31,884 bases of DNA from CAZWDO01 sp964632485 [NCBI: uncultured bacterium]. Its GTDB lineage: Bacteria; JAGOEH01. The stretch is from NCBI GenBank assembly GCA_964632485.1, contig CAZWDO010000022.1, positions 33,875 through 65,758 of the forward strand. The letters are read 5' to 3'. How positions within the stretch are numbered: position 1 is the first letter of the stretch; each line of letters begins with the position of its first letter. Both the position numbers and the translations under genes were made by a program. This document shows positions 24,540-31,884 of the stretch, piece by piece. The notes below the pieces were generated by a model. It was not told the DNA's origin. It did no database searches and saw only the letters and a program-made list of their open reading frames with translations.

Positions 24540-25628
24540 TCAGCCATGCCGGTTAAGTTTTTCTACATTCCGGACAATTTCGCCAGCGATTTTATAATTG
24601 GGCGCGACGATATCGACACCTCCGCGGTCAATGGCCTCCTTGGGCATGCCGAAGACCACGGCAGTTTCTTCACTTTCAGCGATTGTAATTCCACCGGCTT
24701 GTTTGATTTTCACCATGGCATCGGCGCCATCATCCCCCATCCCGGTCATCAGCACTCCCACTGTCCGATGGCCATATTGCTGCAACACTGATTCCATCAT
24801 GACCCCTACCGAAGGAATAAATAAGTGGGTTGGAAGTGTGGATAACCGAATCTGTTTTTCCCCGCTGTTTTTTTCACGCAGTAATAGATGAAATCCCCCT
24901 TTGGCCAAATAACCGCAACTATTTTGGACAGGATCGCAACTCTCGGCTTCCTTGATGGAAAACTTGACGTACTGGTTGAGGCGTTTGGCAAAAGAACTGG
25001 TGAAATTGGGCGGCATGTGCTGAACAATAAATATTGCGGCATCTAAGTCGGCCGGTAATTCGATCAATATATCCATAAGAGTTTTGGGTCCGCCCGTGGA
25101 AACGCCGATGGCGATAGCGGTTTTTACCGCATCTGTTCTCCCTCCCCATTCGCGTTTTTTAGTTTTGGATACTTGATAACGCTCGGAAGGCGAGCGTTTT
25201 TGCCGGTTTCTGATTCGCTGTAAAGAACCGCCGCGAGTGGCGGCTTTCACTTTCTCGATGATCTCCGCTTCCACCCGATGGATGTTCATGGAAACGGTCC
25301 CTCCCGGTTTAGCAATAAAATCGAAAGCTCCCAGCTCCAAAGCCTCAAAGGTAATCAGTGCGCCTTCCTGGGTCAATGAACTAACCATAATTACCGGGCA
25401 AATATTTTCGCTGACAATTACCTGCAGAGCCGTTATTCCATCAATTCCCGGCAGATTGATATCCATGGTAACCACATCCGGTCGTAATTCCCTGGCTTTT
25501 CTAATGCCGTCCTCGCCATCCCGCGCCAATCCAATCACTTCAATTTCAGCGTCCGCTTCCAATATATTTTTTAATGCCTTTCGCATAAAAGCTGAATCCT
25601 CAACAATCAAGACACGAATTTTTTTCAC
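24540..25628 (-). CDS. cheB: Chemoreceptor methylesterase / glutamine deamidase CheB
   Basis: The 362-residue protein has an N-terminal receiver (RVLIVEDSAFMRKALK; Asp56 in VTMDINLPGIDG; FIAKPGG) and a C-terminal methylesterase domain. The catalytic triad is intact: Ser177 in GVSTGGPKT, His204 in VQHMPPNFT and Asp300 in TGMGDDGADAM. The phosphorylated form removes methyl groups from receptor glutamates, opposing CheR. The predicted start is GTG 25628 with a rather distant GAGG. A basic linker of about 30 residues (QRIRNRQKRSPSERYQVSKT) joins the domains. It lies between the triple CheW gene and the HEAT gene. Confidence 0.95.
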   Translation of the reverse strand: MKKIRVLIVEDSAFMRKALKNILEADAEIEVIGLARDGEDGIRKARELRPDVVTMDINLPGIDGITALQVIVSENICPVIMVSSLTQEGALITFEALELGAFDFIAKPGGTVSMNIHRVEAEIIEKVKAATRGGSLQRIRNRQKRSPSERYQVSKTKKREWGGRTDAVKTAIAIGVSTGGPKTLMDILIELPADLDAAIFIVQHMPPNFTSSFAKRLNQYVKFSIKEAESCDPVQNSCGYLAKGGFHLLLREKNSGEKQIRLSTLPTHLFIPSVGVMMESVLQQYGHRTVGVLMTGMGDDGADAMVKIKQAGGITIAESEETAVVFGMPKEAIDRGGVDIVAPNYKIAGEIVRNVEKLNRHG

Positions 25629-25721
25629 GGGGCGCTTTTTCCTCTCGTAATTTCAAACCGTTACAGAATCCAACCGGCGCGAATTTGAGCTATCAACCGC
25701 TACCGGCTGGTTTCATTGTTA

Positions 25722-27710
25722 TTATCGAACTTTTTTCAGCTTGTGGGGAACCGGGGGAATGGAATTCTCGGGTGAAAAATCCTCTTTCTCAGGAGTTACC
25801 TTAGAAGAATTCTCCGCCAGTGCTGGTTTTGTTTCAAGCTGTTCCTCGGTGTTTTTAATCGTTTTTCGCGCGTTTCCGCCTGTTTCGGAATTCAGCGCCT
25901 GCTGCTCATCGGTTGAAAGTATCCTGGAAACCTCAATCAATATAATCATACGCTCATTTTGGTCCATTTTACCGATTCCCTTGATGAACTCGGTTTGAAA
26001 ATCCGCGCTGAGAATATCCGGCGGCGCTTCAATCGCTTGTTTGGACATTCTAAGCACTTCCGAAACTGAATCCACAATAAGACCCGTCAGTTTATTATTA
26101 ATATTTACAATGATAACCCGTGTGGCTTCGTCATGCTCTCTCAATTCCATCCCAAAGCGCTTCCGCAGATCGATAGCCGGGATCACATTGCCGCGCAAAT
26201 TAATAACCCCTTCGACAAATTCCGGCACCCGGGGGACGCTGGTAATGTTTTCCAGTCGGTTAATTTCCTGCACCTCCTCAATTTGCAAACCAAATTCCTC
26301 TTGACCCAGCCGGAAGGTCACCAATTGAATCTCTTCATCCTTCAACAGGTTTTCCTCCCGCTTGACTTCGACGTCGTCCGCTTTTTTATTAACCGTCATA
26401 TCATCCAGTTCCTTCATTTTAATATCGCTGAGCAGATGATTTTCATCCAACAGCAAAATAAGCCGTTTACCTTCATTCAGCTTGACAATGCCGTTAAGAT
26501 TTTCTGTTTGATCGCAGCTTCCCAGTATTGTAGGCGGGGGATCGATATTACTTTCCAGAATACGGATCACTTGTTGCATTCGGTCAACCAGGATGCCAAC
26601 GGGCATTTTATTGATTTCAACCACCAGAACCCGTTGATCTTCACGGATTTCCTTTTTGATTGCTTCTTTAAGCTCACTAAATTTTAACAGAATCTGATTA
26701 GAAATAGTCACGATTTCTTTTTCATAGACAGCCATGGTTTCAGCGCGGGAATTCAAATGATAATTGGCGATTATCTCCCGCGCTTTAAGCATCTGTTTTT
26801 GATTGATAAAACGAATGTCCTGGATCACCTTGGCAATCAATTCACTGGAGGTGCGAAAACTTTCAATCCATCTCCCAGTTTCGTTTTTATCCGCATTGAG
26901 GATACCGCCGAAACTGGTTTGGGATTCAACGGCATGGCGATACGAATCGAGCCAATAGTTATGTTCTTTTTCTAAGGAGACGATTTCGTCTTGAATATCG
27001 TCAATGTAAGAAGAGATGTCGAATAGTTTACGGATATCGATGACCGGCAGCAGAGTATTGCGAATACAGAAGATGCCCATGACATAATCGGGGGCTTCGG
27101 GGACCTCTGTAATACGTTCCACGCGAAGGACTTCGCGGACGGATTCTATGGGAAATCCATATTCCTCCCCGGCGGTGAGAAATGTTACCAATTGAATTTC
27201 TTTTGCGGCGGTTTTCACAGTTTGATTATAATCGCTCGTTTTAGCCGATGACAAGGAAGCGCTTGTGTCAACCGTAATAGCGCACAGGGCATCCACGTCC
27301 AATTCGAGAATCATCTTCTCACCGTTAGCCGTTTTAATGACAGACTGAACATATTTAACATCCACACCCGAGGAGAGTATTGGCGGTGGGGCTTCCACGT
27401 TGGTATTTTCCATGCTGATAACACCCTTTACCGAATCGACAATCACCCCGGCGGTTGAAATTCCGGTATCGAGGATCAGTACGCGGGTGCTATCAGTAAT
27501 GTCCGCTTTCTCAAGTCCCAGTCGGCTGCGGGCATCAATGACGGGTAGCACATTGCCGCGCAGATTGGCTAATCCGTTGAGATAATAGGGAGCTCGTGGC
27601 ACATGGGTAATTCTGGGGTAGCGGACAATCTCCTTGATTTTATTGATGCCGATCCCAAACAACTCTTCGCCAATGCGAAAAGTTGCAGTCTGAGAGTTAG
27701 TATTGGCCAT
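25722..27710 (-). CDS. cheW: Triple CheW-domain coupling protein with an inserted CZB-like helical domain
   Basis: The 662-residue protein contains three CheW domains: about 5-145 (LANLRGNVLPVIDARSRLG), about 170-425 (IFCIRNTLLPVIDIRKLF), and about 460-605 (VINLRGNVIPAIDLRKRFG), plus a disordered, charged C-terminal tail of about 55 residues. The second CheW is interrupted after LPVIDIRKLF by about 125 mostly helical residues, then resumes at RVLVVEINKMPVGILVD. The insert follows CZB spacing: H250xxW253, then G279xW281, then the HxxxH position at 303-307. Zinc ligands other than His250 are replaced (Asn276, Asn303, Met307). CheW domains link receptors to CheA P5, so this protein could bridge several receptors or kinases. 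AGGGAG precedes the ATG; the tandem MCP gene ends 14 bases upstream. Confidence 0.92.
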   Translation of the reverse strand: MANTNSQTATFRIGEELFGIGINKIKEIVRYPRITHVPRAPYYLNGLANLRGNVLPVIDARSRLGLEKADITDSTRVLILDTGISTAGVIVDSVKGVISMENTNVEAPPPILSSGVDVKYVQSVIKTANGEKMILELDVDALCAITVDTSASLSSAKTSDYNQTVKTAAKEIQLVTFLTAGEEYGFPIESVREVLRVERITEVPEAPDYVMGIFCIRNTLLPVIDIRKLFDISSYIDDIQDEIVSLEKEHNYWLDSYRHAVESQTSFGGILNADKNETGRWIESFRTSSELIAKVIQDIRFINQKQMLKAREIIANYHLNSRAETMAVYEKEIVTISNQILLKFSELKEAIKKEIREDQRVLVVEINKMPVGILVDRMQQVIRILESNIDPPPTILGSCDQTENLNGIVKLNEGKRLILLLDENHLLSDIKMKELDDMTVNKKADDVEVKREENLLKDEEIQLVTFRLGQEEFGLQIEEVQEINRLENITSVPRVPEFVEGVINLRGNVIPAIDLRKRFGMELREHDEATRVIIVNINNKLTGLIVDSVSEVLRMSKQAIEAPPDILSADFQTEFIKGIGKMDQNERMIILIEVSRILSTDEQQALNSETGGNARKTIKNTEEQLETKPALAENSSKVTPEKEDFSPENSIPPVPHKLKKVR

Positions 27711-27724
27711 AATTTCTCCCTGGT

Positions 27725-29689
27725 TTAATTGCTCTGTAGTTCATCAGCCAGGGAAGAAATCTCTTCGATAGCTTGAGATAATTCCTGTAATCCTTTGGCT
27801 TGTTCTTCCGCGGCGGAAGCGGCTTGACTGACAGATTTGGCTGCTTCTTCGGCGGCCGCGCCGATTTGATCCACGCCTTTTTTCGATTGTTCAATGGCGG
27901 ATAATGATTCACGGGCATTCTGCAGGATCTCGTCCATCGATTTACCGACAACCAACATATCGTTTTCAATTTTTATGAGATTGGAAGAAGAGATTTTTGC
28001 CCGTTCCGTTTCCGACAAAGCCGTACGCGCCGCCAGTTCAACGTCCTGGGTATTTTTAGAGACCTGGAACTGGAGTGAGCGGACGAGGTCCTTGATTTTA
28101 TCAGCATTTTCCGCTGACTCAGTGGCCAGGTTACGAATATCGCCGGCAACCACTGAAAAACCGCGGCCGTGTTCCCCTGCTCGCGCCGCCTCAATGGAAC
28201 CGCTGACTGCCAACATATTGGTTTGAATTGTGACATTCATAATCGCTTCTACAATCTTGTCAATCTTCTGGGTTTTTTCATCCAACTGTCGGATATTTTC
28301 GGCAGCTTTCAAATTTTCGTTCCCGGCGCGGGTTATATTGATGATAAACTGATCCACTCCAGTTTTATTTTCACCCAATATCACTTTTATGCTTTCACTC
28401 TGTTTGAGCATATCAGTGGAATTGCCCTCAACCTGCCGGGCAACGGTAGCGATCGAATCCGACATTTGCATACCGTTGCTGGCCTCTTTGGATTGTATGC
28501 CTGTCGCAGTACTGATCTGCTCGATGGCTTTAGCCAATTCCTGTGAAGCCGATGTGGCTTCCTCGACGTTGGCCGATAATTGTTCGGACATTGAGGCCAG
28601 TTCCTCGGCTGATTTCTGAACATCTGTGGAATTCTTCAATTCCTCGGCGGTTTGCGCCAAATCCTGGGCTGCTGTCGTCATCTCCGAAAAAGCCTTGATT
28701 TGCTGTTCGGTGCCTTTTCGAGATTCCTCAGCGCTGGAGGTTAATTCCTCGGAAGCGGTAGCTACTGCTTCGGCCATTTTCAAAAAATCTTTTGATTCGC
28801 CCAGTATTTTTTGAACGCCACCCTCCATTTCACGGGATATTTTCTGAAATTTGTCCATACTGGCGCCAATAGTTGCCAGGTCAACACTAATCTTCTTGCC
28901 TTTTTCCGATTCGTCCTTAGCATTTTTACCGATATTGTTAATTTCAGCTACTACATTACGGACGGAGGACTGAATTTCTGCGACCACATCCTTGATTTCG
29001 CGGGCGCTGCGTTCTGAGATTTCGGCAAGATTGCGCACTTCATCGGCAACCACGGCAAAACCGCGGCCATGTTCTCCGGCCCGCGCGGCTTCAATAGCTG
29101 CATTCAAGGCCAGTAAATTGGTTTGATCCGCAATTCGTACCACAGCCTGTACAATATTTCCGATCTCCTCGGATTGCCGTTCCAACTGAACCATGAGTCT
29201 GGCGGTATCAAGCGCTGCATCAGCGGATGTGTTGACACCGGCAATGACGGAATCAACTCCTGTAATTGTTTCCCCGACCAAAGCTTTCAATTGATTTACT
29301 TTACTCAGTATATCCGCTGAAAGAGTGGCATTCACTTGGGCATTTTTTTCGATTTGGACAATTGCAGCCCTGGATTCCTCAGATGCGCTGCTTGCCTCTT
29401 CCGCGCCGGAGGCAATCTGTTCCATCGAGCGATTCAGTTCCTCCGCCGCGCCGCTGCTTTCCTCGATTCCGCTGGATAACTGCTCCGTCGCTGTTGCGAT
29501 TCTTTCAGCGATCTGCTGCTGTTTCGCCAAGGTCTTAGCTCGTGTTTTTTCCTGGGCAATGCGCTTGGCTTCTTCACGTTTTAGCGTGAATTCATCCATT
29601 TTCAGGTCATCATTTTCCACCGTGGCTCTGTATCCTGAGCCAGATTTCGCTAACCCCTTTCCGGATAATCCTTTTTTCCTAATTTCCAT
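27725..29689 (-). CDS. Soluble tandem methyl-accepting chemotaxis protein (two signalling hairpins)
   Basis: The 654-residue protein has no membrane segment, HAMP, PAS or other ligand domain. After a basic N-terminus ([20 protein letters not shown]) it is almost entirely coiled coil. Two MCP signalling tips are present: [20 protein letters not shown] (residues 186-205) and [20 protein letters not shown] (486-505), exactly 300 residues apart, which indicates internal duplication of the whole hairpin. In the second tip the conserved Asn of LALN is replaced (LAVS). Many Glu/Gln/Ala heptads offer methylation sites for CheR and CheB. It is probably the core cytosolic receptor or scaffold of this system. 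AAGGAGGG lies six bases before the ATG. The ParA encoded two genes upstream could position it. Confidence 0.93.
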   Translation of the reverse strand: MEIRKKGLSGKGLAKSGSGYRATVENDDLKMDEFTLKREEAKRIAQEKTRAKTLAKQQQIAERIATATEQLSSGIEESSGAAEELNRSMEQIASGAEEASSASEESRAAIVQIEKNAQVNATLSADILSKVNQLKALVGETITGVDSVIAGVNTSADAALDTARLMVQLERQSEEIGNIVQAVVRIADQTNLLALNAAIEAARAGEHGRGFAVVADEVRNLAEISERSAREIKDVVAEIQSSVRNVVAEINNIGKNAKDESEKGKKISVDLATIGASMDKFQKISREMEGGVQKILGESKDFLKMAEAVATASEELTSSAEESRKGTEQQIKAFSEMTTAAQDLAQTAEELKNSTDVQKSAEELASMSEQLSANVEEATSASQELAKAIEQISTATGIQSKEASNGMQMSDSIATVARQVEGNSTDMLKQSESIKVILGENKTGVDQFIINITRAGNENLKAAENIRQLDEKTQKIDKIVEAIMNVTIQTNMLAVSGSIEAARAGEHGRGFSVVAGDIRNLATESAENADKIKDLVRSLQFQVSKNTQDVELAARTALSETERAKISSSNLIKIENDMLVVGKSMDEILQNARESLSAIEQSKKGVDQIGAAAEEAAKSVSQAASAAEEQAKGLQELSQAIEEISSLADELQSN

Positions 29690-29714
29690 AATTTCCCTCC
29701 TTGAGGGTTAAATG

Positions 29715-30155
29715 TTAATTCAGCGCGTCCAGGTTCTCTTTCAGGGTTGTGTCATCCGGAAACGCTTTTCTTCCATATCGGAGTATCATCTTCGCATCAG
29801 AAATGCGATTCGATTCCGCGTATAAAATCGCCAGATTATTGATAGCTTTGGAATTGTTGTGGATGCTGTTCGATAAACGATAACAATATACCGCCTCCTC
29901 GCGGTATGAAGCATCCTCCAGCTTTAATCCGATGGTGAAAAAGAGTTCGGATAAATCTTCATGATGATAAAAAATGTCACTAATAAAACTCTCCATATAA
30001 TTAACGATTTGCTCGTTTTCCATTTTTTCCAAATCCTGATAACATTGATTCATACGTTCTGTGAATAGATTTTTTAAAAGATCGATATTATCTTCAATCA
30101 AGAGATTTTGACGAATAAAATCCTGTAGAGTAATTCCATAGGTTGGTGTTTTCAT
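29715..30155 (-). CDS. Small TPR-like helical protein
   Basis: The 146-residue product begins MKTPTYGITLQDFI; this start has AAGGAG eight bases upstream and is preferred to a longer frame from 30206 that would overlap parA. The C-terminal half has TPR-like helix pairs (SYREEAVYCYRLSNSIHNNS; AINNLAILYAESNRISDAKM; LRYGRKAFPDDTTLKENLDA). The N-terminal half is helical and acidic without a recognised motif. TPR modules mediate protein contacts, so it may link ParA to the receptor cluster, a suggestion that rests only on gene order: parA lies 28 bases upstream and the tandem MCP gene 25 bases downstream. Confidence 0.72.
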   Translation of the reverse strand: MKTPTYGITLQDFIRQNLLIEDNIDLLKNLFTERMNQCYQDLEKMENEQIVNYMESFISDIFYHHEDLSELFFTIGLKLEDASYREEAVYCYRLSNSIHNNSKAINNLAILYAESNRISDAKMILRYGRKAFPDDTTLKENLDALN

Positions 30156-30183
30156 CGTGATACTCCTTCTTTCGATAGGGCGC

Positions 30184-30924
30184 TCAGGAAAGAATGTGTT
30201 GAGCAAGATTTAAAAAATCTTCGGAAGCCCGGGTATGTGGCGAATAAAGAATTACCGGCAACTGGTTCCAGGCTGAATCGGCAATTTTAACATCTTGGCG
30301 GATTCCAGTTTGCAATAATTTGTCGTTGAATATCTTCTCCAATTGAGCACAGACTCCCGCCGCATGATTGGTACGCATGCCGGTCATAACTGGGATCACC
30401 GCTGTCAGTTTTAAATCCGGATTTATTTTTTTTGATATTTTCACCAGCAAACCGATTAGTTCCGCCAATCCTTCCATTGCTAAAAATTGTAAGGGCAGTG
30501 GAATCATAAGTTCAGTCGAAAAAGACAGGGAGAATATAAGAATGTCCTCGCGGGAGGGAGGGGTATCGATCAATATAAAATCATATAAATCGGCTACCGG
30601 ATCGATAAAATTCCGGAAATCTCTTTGCAAGCCGTACATCACATAGGGTTCATCCTTATGATAAGAGGGAATGATATCATATAATCCTTGCGGTCCCTGA
30701 ACAATTGCCTCAGTCAGAGGAAATGATTTTCGGATAACCGATCCGATTCCCCGTTTTTTTTCATAGGTGTCGATACCCGATATCAGCGTCGCATGACTTT
30801 GCGGGTCCAAATCCATAATCAATACCCGCTGACCCAGTTTACCCAATACCGCTCCCAGGTTGACGACAACAGTAGTTTTTCCGCTGCCGCCCTTCTTGTT
30901 CGCAAATGTAATGATTCTGGCCAT
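30184..30924 (-). CDS. ParA/Soj-family ATPase, probably positioning the chemosensory cluster
   Basis: The 246-residue protein has the deviant Walker A box ANKKGGSGKTTVVVNLG (residues 8-24), the A' motif MDLDPQSHATL and the Walker B region ILIDTPPS, all in standard ParA order and length. There is no ParB gene nearby and no partition-type centromere was seen. ParA paralogues in chemosensory operons (PpfA in Rhodobacter for cytosolic arrays, ParC in Vibrio for polar arrays) distribute receptor clusters. Co-transcription with a receptor lacking membrane segments favours the PpfA-like role; this is inference. The receptor's basic N-terminus would be the expected contact. It lies 13 bases after the first receiver gene. 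Confidence 0.9.
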   Translation of the reverse strand: MARIITFANKKGGSGKTTVVVNLGAVLGKLGQRVLIMDLDPQSHATLISGIDTYEKKRGIGSVIRKSFPLTEAIVQGPQGLYDIIPSYHKDEPYVMYGLQRDFRNFIDPVADLYDFILIDTPPSREDILIFSLSFSTELMIPLPLQFLAMEGLAELIGLLVKISKKINPDLKLTAVIPVMTGMRTNHAAGVCAQLEKIFNDKLLQTGIRQDVKIADSAWNQLPVILYSPHTRASEDFLNLAQHILS

Positions 30925-30937
30925 TTGTTTTCCTTTA

Positions 30938-31366
30938 TTATATGGCTTGCAGGCCCTGTTTGGTTGGGTGCTCGTTTGCTTTTTGTAACCGTTTGTTCAA
31001 TATCATGTTGATCTTTGACAATAACTCCTCGGGAGCGAATGGCTTTTCAATATACTCACAGTCGATCTGCCTGATTTTAGCTTCTATTTCCGAACTTACA
31101 AAACCCGTAATGATCAGGATCGAAATTGGGTATTTCTGCCGATGTATCTGTTCGATCAATTCGAATCCAGTTTTTCCGGTCATTTGAATATCGGTAATCG
31201 CTAAATCCACTGGTTCATCAATCTGTTGGCTCCTGACAATATAATTCCAGGCGCTTTCACAATTATCAGCCGTTTCCACTTCAAAACACAATCCTTTTAA
31301 AATGAAACGCAAGGCGCTGACAATATATAATTCATCATCGATAATCAGGATTTTAGTTTTCTTCAT
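30938..31366 (-). CDS. Single-domain response regulator, first gene of the chemosensory operon
   Basis: The 142-residue receiver has KILIIDDELYIVSALRFIL, phospho-acceptor Asp59 in LAITDIQMTGKTGFE, ITGFVSS and YIEKPFAPEELL, so the fold and active site are complete. A short basic tail (RLQKANEHPTKQGLQAI) follows. The sequence resembles receivers of two-component regulators more than the CheY proteins further along, so its phosphodonor may be a kinase other than CheA. There is no strong ribosome site. It is the first gene behind the sigma54 promoter at 31455-31471, with a leader of about 78 bases. Confidence 0.9.
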   Translation of the reverse strand: MKKTKILIIDDELYIVSALRFILKGLCFEVETADNCESAWNYIVRSQQIDEPVDLAITDIQMTGKTGFELIEQIHRQKYPISILIITGFVSSEIEAKIRQIDCEYIEKPFAPEELLSKINMILNKRLQKANEHPTKQGLQAI

Positions 31367-31454
31367 GGCATTAGTTCTTTTAATATCCGGAAACGTTTTG
31401 ACACGGGCGCTCCAGGGATAAGGTTTGATTTCCTAACAGGGTAAGCATATATAA

Positions 31455-31471
31455 TGCAGGTTTTGTGCCAA
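31455..31471 (-). promoter_or_regulatory. Sigma54 (-24/-12) promoter of the chemosensory operon
   Basis: The minus strand reads TTGGCACAAAACCTGCA from 31471 to 31455. The invariant GG (31469-31468) and GC (31457-31456) are separated by exactly ten bases, and only one position of the TTGGCAC-N5-TTGCA consensus differs (C for T). Transcription would start near 31444, ahead of the receiver gene at 31366. AT-rich palindromic sequence upstream, including ATAAAATTTTAT at 31501-31512, could hold activator sites. The 31367-31575 stretch has no gene. Confidence 0.75.
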
Positions 31472-31575
31472 TATTATAATATATTGAACAATAACAAGTT
31501 ATAAAATTTTATCATTTTTAGAACCGCCACATTTATGACAATTTTCAAGAGTTAATGGTACTAACCCTGCCATTG

Positions 31576-31684
31576 AAAGGAGGTTAAAGAAAAAGTCACA
31601 AATATGGCTATTGCCATAATATAGATTTCCATACGGGCGCCGCTAAACAGTGGCGGCAACAGGCTTCTCAAGAAGAAAGGAGGT
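31576..31684 (+). promoter_or_regulatory. Hairpin-rich leader with two full-length ribosome-site sequences
   Basis: AAAGGAGGT occurs at 31576-31584 and again exactly 100 bases later at 31676-31684. Between them are three successive stem-loops: TATGGC-TATT-GCCATA (31603-31618), CGCCGC-TAAACA-GTGGCG (31638-31655), and CTTC-TCAA-GAAG (31664-31675), the last touching the second AAAGGAGGT. The second site extends to AGAAAGGAGGTATCC, close to a full complement of the 16S rRNA tail. The layout suggests an RNA leader controlling translation of the small frame at 31692; no known riboswitch class was recognised. Confidence 0.4.
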
Positions 31685-31691
31685 ATCCAAA

Positions 31692-31880
31692 ATGCTCAGT
31701 TGGATATTCCATTCCTTGCATAAATCCAATAGGAATAGCTTAAAATTGAGCAAAAATGACCCCGAAGGGTGCTGCGAAAACCCGAGTGAAGTCAAATGCC
31801 GTGTTATCAACTGTGGCAGGGCTATATTAAACATAGATTTTCACGGAAATATAAAGAGCGTAGTATCAGGAGTGGGATAG
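31692..31880 (+). CDS. Small unknown protein (62 residues) with very strong ribosome site
   Basis: The frame starts MLSWIFHSLHKSNRNSLKL and ends IKSVVSGVG before TAG at 31878. AAAGGAGGT lies seven bases before the ATG, the strongest ribosome site in the window. The product is basic at the N-terminus, has a short hydrophobic stretch, and carries four cysteines in its middle (EGCCENPSEVKCRVINC). No family is recognised. The opposite strand has a competing frame (31643-31834) without a comparable start signal. It diverges from the chemosensory operon and might respond to the same regulator. It could be a peptide, a chance frame, or a short exon of something continuing past the window. Confidence 0.45.
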   Translation: MLSWIFHSLHKSNRNSLKLSKNDPEGCCENPSEVKCRVINCGRAILNIDFHGNIKSVVSGVG

Positions 31881-31884
31881 GCCA

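Noticed and set aside
26133-26687. 184-codon open frame on the plus strand opposite the triple CheW gene
   Set aside because: It is antisense to two clear CheW domains and has a composition typical of a mirror frame; no ribosome site.
31434-31569. Imperfect inverted pair CAGGGTAAG (31437-31445) and CTAACCCTG (31561-31569) flanking the sigma54 promoter
   Set aside because: Eight of nine matches at 125-base separation is within chance in a region of this size; one arm lies inside the leader.
31576-31625. Short frame after the first AAAGGAGGT (ATG at 31604)
   Set aside because: Only about six codons before a stop, and the spacing from the ribosome site is about 20 bases.
31576-31660. Known riboswitch classes (cyclic-di-GMP GEMM-I, fluoride, preQ1) for the hairpin-rich leader
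   Set aside because: Conserved core sequences of these classes are not present; only generic stem-loops are seen.
1-31884. Mobile elements, integrase or transposase genes, CRISPR arrays
   Set aside because: No transposase, integrase, terminal repeats or regularly spaced direct repeats were seen; the tRNA-Gln 3' end is not duplicated nearby.

Overview
The window looks like chromosomal DNA from a free-living, probably motile or surface-sensing bacterium of moderate-to-low G+C. The sigma factor (8294-9157) is short, has no region 1.1, and carries a region 2.3-3.0 sequence ([17 protein letters not shown], then SRIVRLPLN) typical of Bacteroidetes and other FCB-superphylum lineages. The promoters seen are textbook TTGACA-N17-TATAAT types and most genes have clear AGGAGG-like ribosome sites, which is unlike Bacteroidetes proper. 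A deeper FCB lineage (Calditrichota, KSB1, Zixibacteria or similar) is my best guess; this is inference, not proof. No mobile element, CRISPR array or rRNA was seen.

Layout. (1) 1-1372, minus strand: the start of folB translationally coupled to an aminotransferase-fold protein that seems to lack the PLP lysine, both behind a near-consensus sigma70 promoter. (2) 1563-11355, plus strand, mostly housekeeping: a membrane-anchored PpiD/SurA-like folding factor, GlgP-type alpha-glucan phosphorylase, a GAF-SpoIIE (RsbU-like) phosphatase coupled to an unknown 163-residue protein, the principal-type sigma factor, a YbbR-domain protein and tyrosyl-tRNA synthetase. (3) 11366-11478: a tRNA-Gln(CTG) with its own consensus promoter. 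(4) 11629-16473, plus strand: a consensus promoter driving REC-PAS-PAS-HisKA_2 kinase, PAS-HisKA kinase, and an NtrC-family sigma54 activator. (5) 16610-31366, minus strand, converging on region 4: fourteen tightly packed genes in the order REC, ParA, TPR-like, tandem MCP, triple CheW, CheB, HEAT, CheR, REC, STAS, CheY, CheA, RsbT-like kinase, second soluble MCP-like protein. A sigma54 promoter (TTGGCACAAAACCTGCA) lies in front of its first gene. (6) 31576-31880, plus strand, divergent: a hairpin-rich leader with a near-perfect ribosome site and a small cysteine-containing open frame.

How the genes may work together. Region 5 is a complete chemosensory pathway: receptor, coupling protein, kinase, methyltransferase, methylesterase and receivers. 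No receptor has a membrane segment, and the operon includes a ParA ATPase, as in systems that segregate cytoplasmic receptor arrays. It is fused to partner-switching parts (RsbT-like kinase and STAS protein; an RsbU-like phosphatase lies 10 kb away). Its CheA is unusual: two intact Hpt domains, a third Hpt-like segment without histidine, and a pair of MshEN-type cyclic-di-GMP-binding motifs just before the dimerisation domain. Its triple CheW protein carries an inserted CZB-like helical domain that has lost most zinc ligands. The adjacent kinase-kinase-NtrC operon is a reasonable candidate for activating the sigma54 promoter. The combined picture, a cyclic-di-GMP-gated cytosolic chemosensory system whose output may pass through a STAS switch, is inference, but each component is visible in the sequence.
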